A stretch of 6,287 nt of DNA, taken from Desulfobulbaceae bacterium (GTDB taxonomy: Bacteria; Desulfobacterota; Desulfobulbia; Desulfobulbales; Desulfocapsaceae). Every line of letters starts with the position of its first letter. Position 1 is the stretch's first letter. Location of the stretch: positions 1-6,287 of the forward strand of contig DAOVUU010000159.1 in NCBI GenBank assembly GCA_030632405.1. The letters are read 5' to 3'. The translations under genes were made by a program, and so were the position numbers. Shown here piece after piece: positions 5,693 through 6,287 of the stretch. Under the pieces are notes generated by a model, which did no database searches, had not been told where the DNA came from, and saw nothing but the letters and a program-made list of their open reading frames with translations.

Positions 5693-6184
5693 TCATAAAG
5701 ACGGAGACTCTCCCTTAAAATCAATATCAATACGATATTTAACCTGCAGTCCTTTGAGGAAATAACGCAATATTTGATCTTTACAGTCACGATAATGTTT
5801 ATGATCGGGTCTTCGAAAAAACGCACTTAATTCGTGTTTACTTACAGGTAAATGAGCCAGTACCATTATTTCCAATATATCTTCATCTTTCAGGTTTAAT
5901 GCAATTTTTATTTTTCTAAAAACGATATTGTTTGTTAAACGCTTCTCTGGAACCGGTTGTGATCCTTCTTTTTTGCCTCGTTTATCATTGATCAAACCAT
6001 TTAGAAAAAGAGCCAACCGAGTGTCACTGCATTTTTTATACGCTGGATCATCATCTTTTTATAGACAATCACTGACTTGAGCCCGGGTTACCCCATACCC
6101 GGCTGAACTGAATATACCAATCATTTTGGAAACGCTCAAATTAAAGATATACCGGATACGACGTAATACATCGTTATTGTTCAC
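5693..6184 (-). pseudogene. yehS: DUF1456/YehS-like gene interrupted by one in-frame TAA
   Basis: Reading from GTG at 6182-6184 gives 163 codons in one frame with a single internal stop, TAA at 6059-6061 (codon 42). The expected length is close to that of the YehS family (about 156). Function is unknown; family members are small cytoplasmic proteins made of two tandem copies of one domain. Repeat 1 runs from about residue 3 (NNDVLRRIRY) to 74 and ends in LALFLNGLINDKRGKKEG. Repeat 2 runs from about residue 83 (LTNNIVFRKIKIALNLKDED) to 151 and ends in LRYFLKGLQVKYR. Both sides of the stop match the family with no shift of frame: codons before read VSDCL and codons after read KDDDPAY, where relatives have an unbroken Leu-Lys-Lys-Asp type run. 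A single A-to-T change of AAA would give this TAA. The shorter frame from TTG at 6016 has no ribosome binding site and starts mid-domain. The rest is well conserved, so decay is recent, or the stop is a sequencing error. Confidence 0.85.
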
Positions 6185-6190
6185 TAGTAT

Positions 6191-6195
6191 CTCCT
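6191..6195 (-). promoter_or_regulatory. Ribosome binding site that sets the GTG start of the yehS-like gene
   Basis: AGGAG on the minus strand lies 6 bases before the GTG at 6182-6184. This shows that the original start is here and that the frame downstream of the internal stop is not the whole gene. Further upstream (6196-6287) I see no gene and no clear promoter. Confidence 0.75.
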
Positions 6196-6287
6196 GTCCC
6201 TGGGAAATGGAAACTAAATCGAGGACTCAGTTCAGTTTTCCTTTGAGGGGCATAAATGGCGTCAAAAAATAATTTATAAAGCACTCA

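Noticed and set aside
5693..6016. Stand-alone 107-residue gene starting at TTG 6016
   Set aside because: It starts inside the first DUF1456 repeat without a ribosome binding site; the same frame continues upstream to a GTG with AGGAG, broken only by one TAA.
6059..6061. Recoding (selenocysteine or pyrrolysine) at the yehS internal stop
   Set aside because: The codon is TAA, which is not used for either; relatives have a charged residue here, so a nonsense change fits better.
6256..6279. Plus-strand 7-codon frame MASKNNL with an upstream GAGGGG
   Set aside because: Too short to judge, with no coding sequence visible after it before the window ends.

Overview
The window holds six protein-coding loci, all read from the minus strand. 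In transcription order (right to left) they are: a broken DUF1456/YehS-type gene, a two-domain CDP-alcohol phosphatidyltransferase, a RhlE-type DEAD-box RNA helicase, a small cold-shock protein, a GufA-type ZIP metal transporter, and a TauE/SafE-type (TSUP) anion exporter whose C-terminus lies beyond the left edge. The sequence is moderately AT-rich, Shine-Dalgarno sites are clear, and every recognisable family is bacterial. The mixture fits a Gram-negative bacterium. A Desulfobacterota-like or gammaproteobacterial host is my guess from protein flavour only; no marker gene settles it. I see no phage, transposase, CRISPR array, tRNA or rRNA.

Layout: 1-789 partial TSUP transporter; 790-1023 spacer with small hairpins and a short repeated word; 1024-1839 ZIP transporter; 1986-2023 strong intrinsic terminator; 2041-2241 cold-shock protein with its own candidate promoter and a hairpin in its leader; 2471-3715 DEAD-box helicase; 3716-4228 a gene-poor 513-base stretch with a terminator-like hairpin just before the helicase ribosome binding site, a pair of imperfect direct repeats and a perfect 17-base palindrome; 4229-5515 the fused phosphatidyltransferase; 5516-5692 spacer with dyads; 5693-6184 the yehS-like pseudogene; 6185-6287 its upstream region.

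Functionally, the helicase and cold-shock protein form a plausible RNA-remodelling pair: one unwinds RNA with ATP and the other keeps it single-stranded. Both carry leader structures that could be regulatory. The two transporters and the lipid enzyme look like independent housekeeping units rather than one pathway. The most notable items are the tandem CDP-alcohol phosphatidyltransferase, with a PgsA-like half and a PssA-like half in one chain, and the single in-frame TAA that interrupts an otherwise intact yehS-like gene. I do not see a clearly new multi-gene system here.
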